The notes under the pieces: generated by a model
Told to the model about the DNA's origin: nothing
Database searches by the model: none
What the model saw: only the letters and a program-made list of their open reading frames with translations
Translations under genes and position numbers: made by a program
Part shown: positions 35,641 to 50,200 of the stretch, in pieces
Layout of the letters: each line of letters begins with the position of its first letter
Numbering within the stretch: position 1 is the first letter of the stretch
NCBI GenBank assembly: GCA_035582835.1
Contig: JAYKAV010000678.1
Location: 319,001 to 383,000 of the forward strand
Length of the DNA stretch: 64,000 nucleotides
Direction of reading: 5' to 3'
From: Phoebastria nigripes
Taxonomy: Eukaryota; Chordata; Aves; Procellariiformes; Diomedeidae

Positions 35641-38600
35641 ACACTTGTTTACTGGTGCTGTTGACATAAGAATTCTGCAAATAGCGCTTCCGATAGCAGC
35701 ACTCCATTTCATGTGTTCTTGTTTTTGCTGCCTTTCCTGCTGCCCACTTTTGGAGAATATTTTAACTGTGTCAGTGCTAAATTGTTTTCCTGAGCAGGAA
35801 ATAGGCTGTACCATCTTCCTCAGAATAAAAGTTAGAAATCCAGATTAGATCCAGAGTACCTACAGAGTTACAGATTTTTTGCTTTAATTGGGACTCTGTA
35901 GAGAGGAGGAAGTTTCAAATCCAGCAGTTAGCACAGAAGCCAGCTGGCTTGTATTTGAGGTAATGGTGTGGAAGCAACTATTGTCTATGGTACCTTAGAG
36001 GCCATCCAGAATAAAGGTCATGTAATAAAGGTGCCAGTTAGAGCAAAACCCAAAAGAAGAATGTAAATTAGTCAAACATCACTGTTAAAGAAAATCAAGA
36101 CAGTACATTGTGCTGAAATTGCTGGATCTTTTCCAGTGCCGTTGTAGCAGATCTTAGGAAGTCCACTTAAAAAGGGCTCTAAAAAATTCTGGTGAGTGAA
36201 GATCTTGTTTCCAGCCATATGCTGATTTTACATTTCATTGTCTTCTGATATTCCTGAGCTTGTGCTGAAGCAATGGAGATCCAAATCAGTACAGAGGAAC
36301 TGAATTACTTTGTGGCATATAGTAGTAAATACTACTCAAGTCAGGCATTTCAGTGTAAGGATTTCTTGGTTTTGTTTTGAGTCAGAATAAACAATAGTAG
36401 TTGTTCCAGTGTGAGAGAGAAGAGTTCCTGAAATCAATCGAGTTCCATTAATGTAAAATCAGTGCAAGATGAAAATCAAGCTGATTTGGCCACATAGTGA
36501 GGAAGATAGGCTCTGAGCATGTCTTTCTGTTTCAGTCTCTCCTACTGGTGGTAAGTAAGCCTCAAAAAAGTTGGATGCTTCGATTCGGAAAAAAGTTTCC
36601 TGCAGTGTCTGGAAATGAAACTTTTCAACTTTTTTTCAGAAACGAACACTGAAAACTTGACTTGGGAAAACAAAGCTTTGATTAATACTGTTTCTTTTGA
36701 TTATAAAATTGAAGTTTATTTCAGGATTCAAAATCTTGAAGGTCCATTTAAAAAATACCTTCAGGTGACTTCCACAGTCTAGCCAAGTCTGGACCTAGTA
36801 AGTCAACTAGTTCTCTGCAAGATCTTCAGCCCAGCATACAAATTGAAAATTTTGAGATTCATTCATCACTACTAAGGGCCATGACACCATCTCCCAGCTG
36901 ATTTCCCACCACCACTTATCAGGACACTTGTCTGCCTTTTTTCTTTTCTTGCTCTCTCTATATTTTGCCTTGTCACTAACTCAGCTGTTTTCAGCCTCTG
37001 GTCAAGCTTTTCTTTATTTTTACCCTTGTTGCCTGTAACCATCAACCTGCATAATCCATTTTTTCTGCTTTACCACCATCTTACTTTTTTATAAAACTAC
37101 CCTGGGAAGAAGGACATTGGAGAAAAGAGATTTATTCTTGTTGGTCTGCCTTCCTCCCTGAAATAGAAGAGAATAAGTGAACAGGGTACAGCTCTTTTAC
37201 TTGATATCATATCTCTTATCTTCTCTAATTCACTTCTCCAACAATCTAGAAACAACAACCTGGGGGTGCTGGCAGCTGTTTTCACTGATGGAGAGCATTG
37301 GTTGGGGTGCTTGGAGCTACATTTGGTAAGGAGCTGAGCTGTTGAGTGATCCATGTATCAAACCTGAAGAAGTGAAATGGTTTTATTGATTAACTAATTT
37401 TGCAGTTCAACCCTAGAGTGTCAACCGCCTGTCCCAGTGTAATTATTCAGTAAAAGGGGGAAAGGAGGGCAAAGGAGGGAAATGGAAAGGGTAACAACTT
37501 TTAAATTGTTGCTATTATGTCAGTTGGTTTTACAATTGGCATTATTTTGTATGTTTTGCACCTCCCCAATGCACTGGTAGCCCCAAGTCCCTTCTCAGAA
37601 GAGTCTGCAAAGATTTTTTTTTTCACAGTTTATGATATATATGGAGAAAAACAGGAGTGCAAGACTAAATTTAGGAGTTGTTCAATAGAAGAAGTTTTCA
37701 TTAGGATACACCAGTTTGTCAAAACTGAGGGAAAATATTAGTGAAAATATTCCAGTTTTCATTAGACTTGGGGCCAAGACATCCACATCAAACCTTGAAA
37801 AGGAGCTAAATATCCCCAAAAATGCCTGGTAGCCAAAACTCCTTTTCCCCTTCAGAATTAAAGATCTTGTTCTGCCTAAGGAGAACCACAGACCTGAACC
37901 AGCGTTACTCTTACCACCATGCTTTTGGACATTCTGAGGCGGTTCTTCCACAGTTTCCTCTGAAGTTCTTGCTTTTGGAAAGGAGGAAGAGGGGTTGGAG
38001 GGAAAAAGAGGTATTGGATGACAGCTTTGGCTAAGAAGGGGAAAAGGAGGTATAAGATCTTGAGGGTTTTTTGGTAAATGAAATAGTCAACTCATTAGAT
38101 AACCTAGCACCAGTGTGGTGAGCATCACCAGGTAATTTAAAAAAGATAAAAGGTAGAATAGAAAGAGACTAGGTGGAAGTTTCAACTAATTATTACTCTG
38201 CACTGATGACTAAAAATTCAGGACTTCTTATTTTATTTCATTTCTAATAAGAGTGTTCCACCTGACAAATAACATTTAGCCCCACTTATCCTTGTGGTTA
38301 GACTTGATAGAGTAGGAACATCTATGAAAATATGACTGGCCTAAGAAAGCAGGAGTTTGAGAGAATCATTAAGGTTCCTTCTCTACCTTAAAATAATTTC
38401 AGATAAATGTATTTCATAATAATTTAACTTAAGGTGACCATATTCAACAAACTAAAAGATGAGGAGTTTTTCTTAGGAGGAAAAAGCAGATGGAAAGGAA
38501 ATAATGTAAAATATTGAAGATAAGGGAATTTTGGTGGCAAGGGAAAGGGGTGTATTTTTGTTGACACAACCGTGCTTTTAAAGGGTTGATGAGGAACTTC

Positions 38601-41600
38601 CATGTTTAGAAATCTGATGAAATCCCTAGCTTTTGAGTGTTCTAATTATCTTCCTCTCAGAAGTAATTGAATGTAGAAGAAGACAAAGGGAATAAGCAAA
38701 GAACTTGTAAAACTACATATGTTGATTTCTGAAAAAGAGCATGTTTAATACTGGCGTAAGTATCACAAACATGCCATACAAGTATCCCCTTGTGTTAACA
38801 TTTCATACGCTAAGTGAGTTCTTTTGATTCAATAGTATACAGGCTGATTGGAGGTGCCATAAATAACACCAGAGAAGGAACCACAGGCAATACTTCGAAG
38901 TTTCTTGGCAACAAAATTTGTTTGGGCTGCTAATGGCTATTTCTTGAAATTTTTTGTTCTTCTTCATACTTCGGCTAAAACCTGCAACCCATCCTTGAAA
39001 GTTATATAAAATACATACACATACAGCCTGTGTAGTATGTAAGTATCACACGAAGCACAATTAAAGTATATTCAAATTGCAGGGTAAAGCACTCAGTAGC
39101 CAGGAAATTCAGTACCTGAGACTGCACGTTAACTTCAATTCCCTGCCCTTGGGCATATACATACATGATATGTTTCTTGATTCCATGAGCACATGCTGCT
39201 GGGGTGGGGGGCTTGTTTGGGTTTTGGTTTTGTTTTTTGTTTTCTTGCCAATAGTGGCTATTCAGTATTTATTTTGTCCTTCTAATGGATGGTTCCGGGA
39301 ATTCTTTTGCTTCATGATATAAACCCTACTCTGGCAATAGAAGTACTGGTTTACTTTTGGTCTTTTCTGTGGTGCTCATTGAAATAGGTAGCAGAGGAGT
39401 TCCAAAACACTGATGATATTTTTTCCCTACCTCTTTACAAAGTAAGTAGGTGTTTGTATTTCCACTTTGTAAGATGCTGAAAAGAATCTTACAAGATATC
39501 TTATAAAAGAGAAATATTGTGGCCACTTCTTTTGATGTTGCTTTTGCCAGATCTTCAGGAAACAGAACATGGTGTAAGATTTGGTCTGTTCAGGGTTTGT
39601 CTGATGTCTGTTGTGAGCATTTTGCAGTCCTTCCCATCCCATTCTAAAGAGTGCAGTTCAGCTTGTCTGACTCTGGAGATGTACATGATAGTCCTTCCAC
39701 GTGGGCTGATCATGTAGACTTCTTCTCCTGTCAGGGGAAAGAAATGGGTCCTTCCATGATGAGATTTCCCTTATCTTATCCTGCAGCAGATGTATAAAAT
39801 GATCATTTGAGTCATGATCTAGAAATGCCACATTCTCTGTACTGACTTGAGCAGCAGTCTAGCCCACCAGGGTTCTTTATGTTGTAAGTATTAGGAGAGA
39901 GGAATGCCACTCTAAATACTTCACCTTGATCCCAGAAAGTGCTCAGTCATAAGGCACTATTTACCTGAACCACACAGAAAGGAGCAGCCACAGCAGGAAC
40001 AACCTGAAGTTCCACCAAGAGCCTTACAAGGGGGGAAATGCCATGACTGAGTGCTTGCTTGTGCAGGATTAAGATCCCCTTAATAGCGATACTGCCATTT
40101 TTAAAGGAAGCTACGGGAAATTCTTATTCTCACGATCCATTCATATAGCAGGAATCTTCAGAACCATAATACAGTTTTGTTCCATCTGAGCTTTGTCCCT
40201 GTCCTGTCTCCAGCATCTTCTCCTCTATCTTGTTCATTGTGCAAACCACACACTGAATCTCCAACTGAATTCATCACCCCCACCACTAGTTCCCTTTTCC
40301 AGTCTTATTTTCTCCCTGACAAAGATGTCAGTCTGACTCCTGGTCTCTGTATTTGCCAGGAATCTCTTTTCTCTCATGCAGTCATCAGTTCCTCCTCCTG
40401 GCTATTAGAAGGAGCATTTGCAGAGAACTGCCTCTTCAATCCCAGCCACATTAGGCTGGTGTGCCTTCAATTCTGGTTGAAGCTTTAGGGAATGTAGCTC
40501 TGGAGCTCTAACATGTTGCTGCAAAGCATATGCAAGCAGACTTATGTCCTGGCTTGATGATACGTAAGCTGGTTTCCACAGGTATCACAAGGAACATCCT
40601 GGCAAAGTTCATGTAAGATCTTCAGACAATAGTCAGCAATAAGTTAACTATTGATACTGAACCTTTTACTACTGCTTCAACTACTATTATTACAAATCAG
40701 CCTGAAACTGACACTTGGCATAGGCAAGAAGGTCAGCGCAAACAGGCTCAAGGCAGGCAAAATGAAACAGATGTTTATAACAGGAAGTTTTCAAGATCTT
40801 CAATGTGATCACTTCCAGAGTCATAGCTATTACTCTTTGTATAAGCTGAGGGTCAGAGCTAGTATTTTTTATTTCACAACGTCATGGTAAGTCTCTGAGA
40901 ACAATTTAGTGTAGGAGTTGTTGGAGAGTTTAGGAGAGTGATAAGAAAGCAACGTGGTAGAGGTATTATAACAAAACAAGTTGGGTGTTCCTTGTTGTGT
41001 ATAAATAATAGGATTTGTAGTGTCTACACCTTAGTTTTGCTCTAAGGCAGCCTAGCATGTGTGGCTGGTACTTACTGAGTTGATCACCAGAGGTCTCACT
41101 GACCTTGGCAGCCTTACATGACTCAGACTTTCACATGGATGAACTGTTCCTAAACAATTTCTTCCAAAGTACTGGGCACAAACAGTCCTTTTACTTGCTT
41201 TACATCAGGTGGCTACTGCTGTTTTTTCAATTTTCTCTCTTTACACTTTTTTTAAACTCTTTTTTCTTTTTTTCATTGTTGTTGCTGAATTATTTTATTA
41301 CAATCACTACAAGAAATTGTCAGGTTTTGGTTCCTTTCAGGTCTCCATTAATTTTTTACTTAAATAAAGGCAGAAGGAAGTTTCATTCTCAGTGCAGAAG
41401 TAAACAGCAATATTTCTGTTCATGTGGAAGTCTGTGCTATTATAACATACTTTAATGCCTTTATTTTGGTATCTGAGAGCAAAATGAGGTGTTATTAAAA
41501 TCTTTATTTAAAATAGTACCAAATTTATCAGATGCTGAAATATTTTTGTTCACTTGTGCTGTCACTAAAATTAAGCTGATACACCTGAAATTGTATGTGG

Positions 41601-44402
41601 TCCTCAGCTCTCTAACAGCATTTTGGGTTTTGGAGGGTTTAATAGTAATTGAACATAGTTTTTTGAGGTACCAGAGCTTGGAAGCCAAGAAAGTTTTCCC
41701 TATTAAAAATGTTTTGCACTATTTTGGAGCAGCATATCAGCTTGGTCAAGAAATTCTGTTTTATAATTTTTTCCTAGATCAGAACTTAGTGTCTTAGAGG
41801 CTTTGGAGGTAGGTTCTGTACTTAATAGTTGGAATTATAAATCCACAGAAGATAACTTTTAGTGATACATTAGCTTGTCTTGCAGTGTTTTAAGTTTGCC
41901 GTCATACATCTTAATCATCCTGTGCTAGTGAAAGAACTGTCTTATGGTCATGTAAAATTAAATTATTTAGTAAAACCTTACTATAACGTCTAGGTTCATG
42001 GACTGAAAGGAAGTTACAGGCTTTGCCTACATTGCCTTACTAAAGGCCATATTGGGTTATGAAATCATCATGCCTAATTTTGCCTTGCTGACTGCTGATC
42101 TTATGTGCAGTACTTAATCAAAGTTACATATGTTGAACTTTACAAAGTTTTACTTTTACAAAGATCATTTTACAAAAAATGTATTTGGTTCTGATTCTTT
42201 CCACAAAACTATAGAAACCTGAAAAAATCTCCCCTCCCCAAAAAAGGAATTTTATAGATAGGGTTAATATTTTACATTTCAATGAAGAACTTTCGTATGC
42301 AGATACTCAGACAGCTGACAGAAATAGTCTTTAAAAGGGAGGTGGCATTTTCAGGTGGTTAAGTTTTATAATGGAAAATTTGGACATTCTCCAGATCAAA
42401 TAATTTTAGTTGGTCAAAATATTGGTAAGGAGTTTTTAGTAGTTTAAATATTAATGATCATTAAAATAGTGTTCTAAAATATGAAAGATTTGTATTTAAA
42501 ATTCTATGAGTAAAAAGCTCCTGAACCTATTAGTGAACTATAGACAACACTGAAAAATACAGTGCCTCCGAGGCCAGCACACTAGCTCCCCATTCCTGGC
42601 CTGACATGGCTTAACATTGAAAGGACTTGACAGCCTACCACAGGCTTGTGGGAAATGAGAAGGAAGCACATCTCAGGATTTCTTTTCACCACCTCTCCTG
42701 TGAAGTTGTATTTGGGAAGCAAAGATGACTAGAGTGGAGCCTGTTACATTCTTGACCATCCTGTGAAGCCTGTAGAAAGAGGTGCCAATCCTCTCTCAGT
42801 GCTCAAGACACTTTCTAGTGTGCCACAGGCATTACAGAAGCAGCTGTTAGGCATATGTGTAGTATGATGCTGAGCTGTGCAATAGCTTTTGTAGAAATTA
42901 TAATTTTCTGGGACCATTTCTGGCCTTGGTGTCTGATCTCACCGGAAAGATGCTTAATTTGCACGGATTGAAGAGCATGGAAAGTTTTCTGAGATGCCTT
43001 GTAATTTTCATACACCTAAAGGTGGATTTAATTGAGATTGTACTTAGTCTGTGTATGAATGTATTTGCATTTGGGAACTAGGATGCTATAATTCAAGCAC
43101 ATAAGTTGTGTGGGTCTTTTTTTTGCTGGAGTTTGATGGCCTGAAAATTCATAGTTCCATTTCTGGACCATAACTTTGATGCTATGACACTGTTTATTTA
43201 CTGTTCTTCCATGTCTTTTTTCTCTTCAAACATGGTCTGATTAACAAATGTGTAAGCCACCTCTCACCTATTACAAAGTACAGGTGTCTCTCTGTCACCT
43301 AGTGAGACAGACTGGCAAAAGAATTGGCAAAGGCCGGTTTCAGAGACTGCAACTGTAACAGGACTGTGAAAAGCGTATTTAACTATATGGGGCCATTTCT
43401 CAAAAAGTCACCTGAATTCTGTGAGCCGGAGCCTACTTATCCATATATTGAATGCTGGGGGGAGAGTTGAAAATCAAATAACATTGTTTATTAAGTGATT
43501 ATTCATATATGCAAATATATAACTGCCTTCTGCATTTAGGAGCTCTGTGGAAAAGGGTTGCAGCAGTTCTCAGGGCTATGAGTTTGCTATGAAATATTAA
43601 CTATTGAATTAACTGTATGGAAGAACTGAAAGTCTTTCCAGTCTGCCTGAGGACCAGAGTCTCTCAGGGCTTGTATACTGAAGATATGACTGACACCAAA
43701 GGCCATGTATCATGTTGTATTTGACATCATCTCTAAGTTTTGCAAGATAAATATTGATTATTTTTTAAGCCCATTTCTTTTTGTGTAAACAAAGAAAGGA
43801 TCGATCTTAAATGGTTTTGTTTTTCAAATGTTCTTTTAGAAGTTCTATGTCTAATACAAAAGTTCATTACTGGTAAAAGTTCTTAAATGTGGTATATCTA
43901 AAATTCAGCTTTAAGGTGATTTCCTGGGGATAAAAGTAAAATTTCTTATAAGGTTTTTCTTTTTTCTTTTACATGCCTCTCTTCCCAGGCCTTTGTATGG
44001 TGCAGATTTTCATGATTCAAGGGTTAAAAAAGCCAATTTAAGGTCTATAAATCAGAAGACAGTTTTTCTTATCAGAGTGCTGTTTTTTACCCCAATAGAC
44101 TGCTGGTTCTGTCATTGGTGCCAGGCTCTGCCTTATCGCAAAGCCATCAGCCCTGCATAGTGGAATGCTCTTTGTTTGGATTATTTACTTCTACTATAAA
44201 CAAAGATTAGAGCAAAAAAATTCAACTACGGGGCCCATGCACTGTCAGACTGTTGCTGGAAAACCACTATCATGTGTTGCATAAAGTTGCCTGCATTTCA
44301 AAAACACAACTGGCAATAGGACATTAGTTTTTTAATACCAGTATATTTCACACATGGTAAGAATGATGAGGGAATGGCCTAGACTTTTATATCTGTAAAA
44401 CC

Positions 44403-44419
44403 TTTTTTTTTTTTTTTTA
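44403..44419 (+). repeat. T17 homopolymer
   Basis: Seventeen consecutive T bases within unique sequence. Confidence 0.92.
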
Positions 44420-45339
44420 AATTGCATAGTCAGTTATCAGATGTGAAACACCATGAATGTTGTATGTATAAAAAGTCAACCACACAAAACTGGGAATTTT
44501 TATTTGATGAATTAGCCATGATTTGACTGAGATTCTTTATACTGAACATCATATGAGATTTCTAGGACAATTTTATTTCAGATAAATTGATAACAGGTTA
44601 TAGATAGCCTTTCTTTTATAGTGTTTCAGTGTCTCCTTTTCTATTTGGAAATCAGCAAATGTTCAGAAAAACTAAAGCTGGAGAGTCAAATAATTTTCAG
44701 TCTTGAAAATACGTTGATATATGTTACAGTAGTAGTTAATTCCAGTATTGCTTACTGAGTTCACACATCCCAGATTAACCAAAGCATTTATGGTTTTGCA
44801 TTCATAACCATAGGTGGCATAACATTTTATCTCCAGAGATGTCTGTTCGAGATGTAGGTCAAAGGCATGAGAATCTTCACCTCTATTTGTCTGCAGCTCT
44901 TTTCTGGCAATTCTCTTGACCTGAAATTCAATAGTGAGCTGCTTTCTGTGAAACGTGACTTAAGCAGCAAAAAGAGTGTGAATTCCCCTTCAGTTTTTCC
45001 TAGATTTGCTCAGGAGGATCAGAAATTTTTTTCAATATTATGTTAGAGGTTTGATTCCTCAAACTATGAGAAGTTTTGCTTTCCAGAGATGCCTTTTCTA
45101 AACACATATAATTGGGCACAGAAATTTTAATCAGAAATGTGGTTGGGCTTGCATACCACCTTTGCCTTTAATGAGAGAAGTGTACAGAGAAACTAAAAGG
45201 GCTTTTCTATTCATAGGCTATTGGAAAAGTTCCCTTTTCCTTCATAACTGCATCTTCTGGAACGTCCATTTCTAGATAGCTCAACTTGAAACTGTTGAAC
45301 TCCCTTTCTAGATAAAACCCCTGGAAATTAATAAGCTGC

Positions 45340-45535
45340 TCTCTAAATGTATTTCATGGGCTTATTGACATATTAAAAACTATATACCATATTGGTGGCA
45401 CATAGATTGGCCAATTTAATTGATAAATAATGGCACTTAAAATATTTATAAAGGCAGTATTGAGTTGGCGTGTACATAGACATACCATGGCAATGGCAAA
45501 ATGCACTAATAAATCACCCATTCGCAAATTCTAAT
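45340..45535. promoter_or_regulatory. Candidate AT-rich homeodomain-site block
   Basis: A dense set of TTAAT, TAATTG and ATAAATAA cores (CCAATTTAATTGATAAATAATG) and a direct duplication GGCAATGGCAAAATG lie in repeat-free sequence just before the TATA-rich stretch. Such AT-rich textures are common in vertebrate conserved elements. Confidence 0.25.
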
Positions 45536-45620
45536 GATAATATAAATTATATATAGTTATATTCTATACAAATTATATATAGTATATTACCTATACAAAT
45601 GTTATAAACTTCTGCATATA
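45535..45620. repeat. AT-rich (TATA)n-like stretch
   Basis: The motif AATTATATATAGT recurs (ATAAATTATATATAGTTATA, ACAAATTATATATAGTATAT), so this is a short imperfect duplication in AT-only sequence. Confidence 0.8.
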
Positions 45621-46019
45621 TAAGTTATTGACTACTAAAGGGATTTTACTGTGTCGTGGAAAGATTTTCATATCAGCATGGCTCGGGGAATCATGCAAAT
45701 ATCAAGAAGGTGAATGCCAATTTTAGTGTCGTTGAAACAGTGTGTTGTACTCTGGTTTAAAAATTCTCTGGGAAAGGGTGTGTTACTATGAATATGTATT
45801 TCATTAATTAGTCCACTGACCAAATTTTACATTTTTTTTTTGACTGTGTGGGAGCATTAAGTTAAAAACACATACTACATCCATCTGTCTGAACCAATAT
45901 TATTTTCCTACTAAATTTCTCATTTTGTTGCTGCCATTTTGTAATAATCTGTGCAGTTTTCTTTGAGGTTGGAGAAGACCACCTCCTTCTTCTGGGTGAA
46001 CCATGAGAGAAATGGATTG

Positions 46020-46085
46020 TGTTATGCAGGATGTCAGATTAGGAAACTACAGTGGATCCTTCTGGGCTCAGAATGTCTCAATCCT
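46020..46085 (+). mobile_element. Possible very old CR1-type tail
   Basis: GTTATGCAGGATGTCAGATTAG and TCCTTCTGGGCTCAGAATGTC follow the pattern (tacaggaggtcagactagatga … cccttctggcctta…) seen at the 3' end of old amniote CR1/L3-like elements. The match is short and diverged, so the call is tentative. Confidence 0.4.
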
Positions 46086-47104
46086 TGAGCCTCTGTCTCC
46101 GCTTCACCACCATAACCTTTGCAATTGGAGACAGCAGCCTTTCAAGCATCATGCAGGATTTACATTTCCATTACCTATCTGTGGAGGGGCCTTTCCAGCA
46201 ATCATGCTCTGTTCCCTACAAATGTGTGATGATTGTTACAACAAGAGAGTAACTGTCTTGCAAAATGGTTAGGGAGATACTGTGGTTGTGTGTGAATAGA
46301 TGATAAAATTATAAAGTTGGCAGAAGTTACAAATTGAGTGGTATAAAAAATGGATCATTAGGAGAAAAAAACAGTTAAAATATCATATTTTTCTTTACTT
46401 TGGACAGCATCTGTAAACAACCTATTGTTTTTGGGTTACCACATTCAACCCACAGAGAGGAAGTGGTACAGGCAATTGGGTAATTTCACACTAATCATTT
46501 TTTTCTTTTGAGAAACAATATAGTTTTCACAGGTGAAGATGCCTTTTTCTATTTGCAAATGTCTTCTTTCAGGAAAACTGTAAGTGTGGAACTAAGGAAA
46601 AATGCAAACAATTTTAGAGACTCACATACTCTCAGGGTGATGTTTCTGCCACCTCTTCCTACCCAACTACCCCTCCCATGCTGATGCCTTAATGACTACC
46701 CTGTCTTCTAGATTGATACAAAATAGCAAAATTGTGGTGTTGGGTTTTTTTCTTGTTAGGTTTTGGACTTAAGGCTTCAAATATACTGCATCTGAAAACA
46801 TTACAGAATAGAAATTTCCTACTTTGTTAGCTAGGATGTGAACGGCCTGTCTGAATACCAATACTATATGCAAGGCCTTCTGCTCCCCAGATTACCAAGT
46901 TTTGCTTTAATTTATAAAGAGCTATCAAGAATTGTCTGTCTTTTGGAAGGACTGCCAGAATCTACCTCACAGCGTTCTAATAAAACCTGGAGAATTATCA
47001 TGGGTGTCTGGCTGATTAGAGAACTTAAAATTGGATCTTTGAAGGATTTTAAAGGAATTAAGCAACTGAATTCCATTGAATTTCAATAGCAATGATGGAG
47101 AGTC

Positions 47105-47225
47105 ACAGGATATTCACATTGCTTACTTTAGATACCTAATACAGATGCCTACATTTGGAGCCTTGACTGCCTAAACTGGGGGGAGGCAATGGAGATCGCC
47201 TAAGTTAGGTGCCTCCAGTTAAGTA
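47105..47225. repeat. Second TTAGG/CCTAA-type old repeat
   Basis: CTTTAGATACCTAATACAG, GATGCCTACATTTGGAGCC, TTGACTGCCTAAACTGGGG and GATCGCCTAAGTTAGGTGCC form a series of gcctaa / ttaggtgcc units. They resemble, but are not identical to, the element at 51231. It may be another family of the same palindromic type. Confidence 0.42.
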
Positions 47226-50200
47226 ATAGCCTGATTTCTCTAAGGCTCTTTTGGTTAACGATGACAATTTTTTTCTTTTGTAGTCCTAATAAATTCCTTC
47301 CAGAGCTCCAGATTTCCCTAGGCAATGTAACTAGGGACAAGTGGGGATTTCTAAATGCTTTCTTTAATGCTTTTTTTTTCCTTCTGAGAAATGGGGAGAA
47401 GATTCTAAACCACAACTTTGTCCAAGTGTCTCCCACCTAATGTTGTGCTCCCACAAGTCTTGGACTGGACAGGCTGGAATATTGTTGGTGATTTCTTTTT
47501 TGATTGTCCATGTCTTTCTGGAAAAAAAAGTTGGAAAGGATTTAATTAATTAACTTCATTTCATGATTTTGCAGCTATTTCAGAGATTAAAAGAACAACC
47601 AAAAAAAAAAAAGACCCATCCAAAGGAAGAAAGTTGTTATGCTCAGTAGTACAGTGGATTACTTTGGGTTATTTAAATAACTCAACAATGTTCTCAGTGT
47701 TGTTGCTGGTAGTAATAGTTACCTAGTGTCTGTCCAAATTCATCTGCATGAACATTGACTTGAACAAAGATCTACCATATTTCTCCTGGAAAATTCTGAA
47801 GCTATTGTGGAGTGAACCTAGACAGTGACATTAACTCTTCAGACAATGCTGCATGGCAATGCTGTTATTTCAAACCTGGGATGACTGAGGAATGCCTTTT
47901 AGGCCTACTCTCTTCTCTCTCAACTCTTAAGATTGTTGTATGTCAGCAAATAAGCAAATGTGAATCTTGTATTTATTTTGTATACCTGNGTTGGATCAAT
48001 AATTGTGACTTTTGAGGAGTTAAATTTTTTTTTTTCTTTTTGAAATCTAGGCCAGAACAAAGCTCTTTGAACTTGCAGAATATGCTTAAAACACATGAGG
48101 GGATAGTTGTTGGCTGATTTCTGATTACATACAAAAAGAACAGATCTGCAGGTGGCTCTGTAGACAAAAATACGCAGTTAGATGAAAGAATTAGATTGTA
48201 GCTGAGCTGTACCGAGAATACTGGACAACAGAGCAAATGGGACTTAAAAGTAATAAGATTTGTGAGTGGAGTTTTTAGCCTGTAAAGTGTTACCCAAATC
48301 AGCCGAGTAGACCTCGTGCATCAATCAGTAAATAAGAACAATAAATGAATGAGCAGAAGAAGATGACAGAAAAAACAATCTTGCACAGCATCAGGCATTT
48401 ATTTCAATGTGTAAGGAAGGAAAACTGATTCACAGCAGATGCTGTGGCTTTCTCACATGGTTTAGAAAGAGATCTGCATTCTGTAGAAGTTAACTTAGCC
48501 CGAGCCCTTATTTCCCTCTCCTTTAAAGCTCTTTCTGTCTCCACAATTGCCAGAAGAGCTTAAGAAGAGGTATCAAGTTTGTTTGGGGAAATAGCTGGAG
48601 GACCAGGGCGGGTAACAAGACACTATTGGCAGTGGAGAGCACATGCCTATATGTTCTTTGTTTCGTCATTTTGGTTTACAGGACCATGCAGATGGTGGAA
48701 TAGTTCCCATTTTCTTTAAGTTAGTTAAAATGGGCGTGTTCTTCAATACAAAAAATTCCTGTTTTGCCAGTTACTGAGAGAGCAGAAGTATATAAGCAAG
48801 TCTCAGTTCTGATCTCAATGAAAAGGAGACGAGGCCTGAGCAATTTTGGAGCTTCATCCTCCTCACCTTCCCACAGCTAGAAGGATTGGATGATGCTGTG
48901 GCAGTGGGTACAGAGAACTGGAATTAATTTTTGCTATATCTAGGCTATAGTATAAGGCTATAATTTACTCACATTATTTCCCTTCCTTGTAGTAGTACAC
49001 CCCAACCATTTAACTTACTGCTGAGACATACTCAAGCAGCTGCAGAAGAGTTTTTGTGAAGTTGTCAATATCCTCATTACAGGGCCCCAAATAAAAACCT
49101 GGTCTGTCGACAATAAAGGATATCAATATACACAATGCATTTCATATCTGTGTGGTGGCCTTCAGACAAAGCTAGAAGTAGGAGTTCACCTAGAGAACGA
49201 GAAATGAATAGAATATAGTAGCCTACCTGTCAAGAAAGAGGAAGTGTGATTTTTGAAGATAGCTTGAAGTAATACTTGTGGTGGCTTTTTTCAGGATAGG
49301 TCTCTGCTGGGGTTCAGTGCTCTCTTTGGTCTTATTGAATGGTATTTTATCAGTCAGACAAAATAGTATTAAACTATAATATAGTTCTGCTAAAAGAGAT
49401 TAGAATAAAGATTTAATATGCTACTTTCTGTGAAGAATCTGATACCCACCATGTAGTGCTGTAATAAAACAGAAACAAATGAGCCAACTCGAAGTTATGA
49501 CTCTCCATGGTTTTTAGGTCTCTCATACATTTTTATAAAACATATATGAGAACTTCTGAATTGTTAAATTGGGTTATTTTTTTAAAAATGAAATTGTGTT
49601 CCAATACAGATCTAAAGTAAAATTCTGTTTGCGGTTCCATGTGCAGTGTGAAGTACTAGCACTTCAGCAACATGAATTCTCTGTCCGCTGAGCAAAAATT
49701 AAAAACAAATAATTATTTTACATAAGTGAATATATGCTAAGATAACGATGTGTTCTTTAATCAGCAAGTTGCTGATCTTGCAGGTTAAATATTCTATGCA
49801 AAAATGTTTTTGTTTCTGGATATTACAATTTTTTTTGTAAATACTGATTTATGTGAACACTAGTAAAATCTTTGTGGAGATAGGCATATCTGAAACATGC
49901 TAAGTGTAGCTCCTGGTATTCACAGAAGGGTAAACAGGATGGGTTATGAGTAATAAACATACAGCCCACTTGAGTAAAAATGGCAATGATTTACCTCTGG
50001 TTTCATGCATCAAACTGGAAGTGGAGTACCATCATCTTCTCCCATAAAATTATTATTTCTTTCTTCATGTAAGGCTATTGCAGGTTTGGGGATTTTGTTG
50101 GTTTTTTAAGTGATTGAATGTTCATCATTACACTCCTACTAAATGTCTTTTCCTCTGAGACAGCAAAAATTGTCTAAAGAGAAGGTTATTAAGAAACGAC

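Larger units (their letters stand above)
24238..44402 (+). other. BNC2: BNC2 downstream intron, part 2
   Basis: Mostly unique sequence with the Z-DNA-type tract (26321), a MIR (29125) and small simple repeats. Three repeat-free blocks look like possible regulatory elements (27820-28200, 30690-31060, 35180-35640). From about 36000 to 44400 I see nothing beyond short A/T runs and chance open frames. No CR1 is visible in this 20 kb, which is a low transposon density. Confidence 0.65.

Noticed and set aside
40177..40488. 103-codon Ser/Pro-rich open frame
   Set aside because: It comes from a pyrimidine-rich stretch, with no motif, no family and no neighbouring exon signals.
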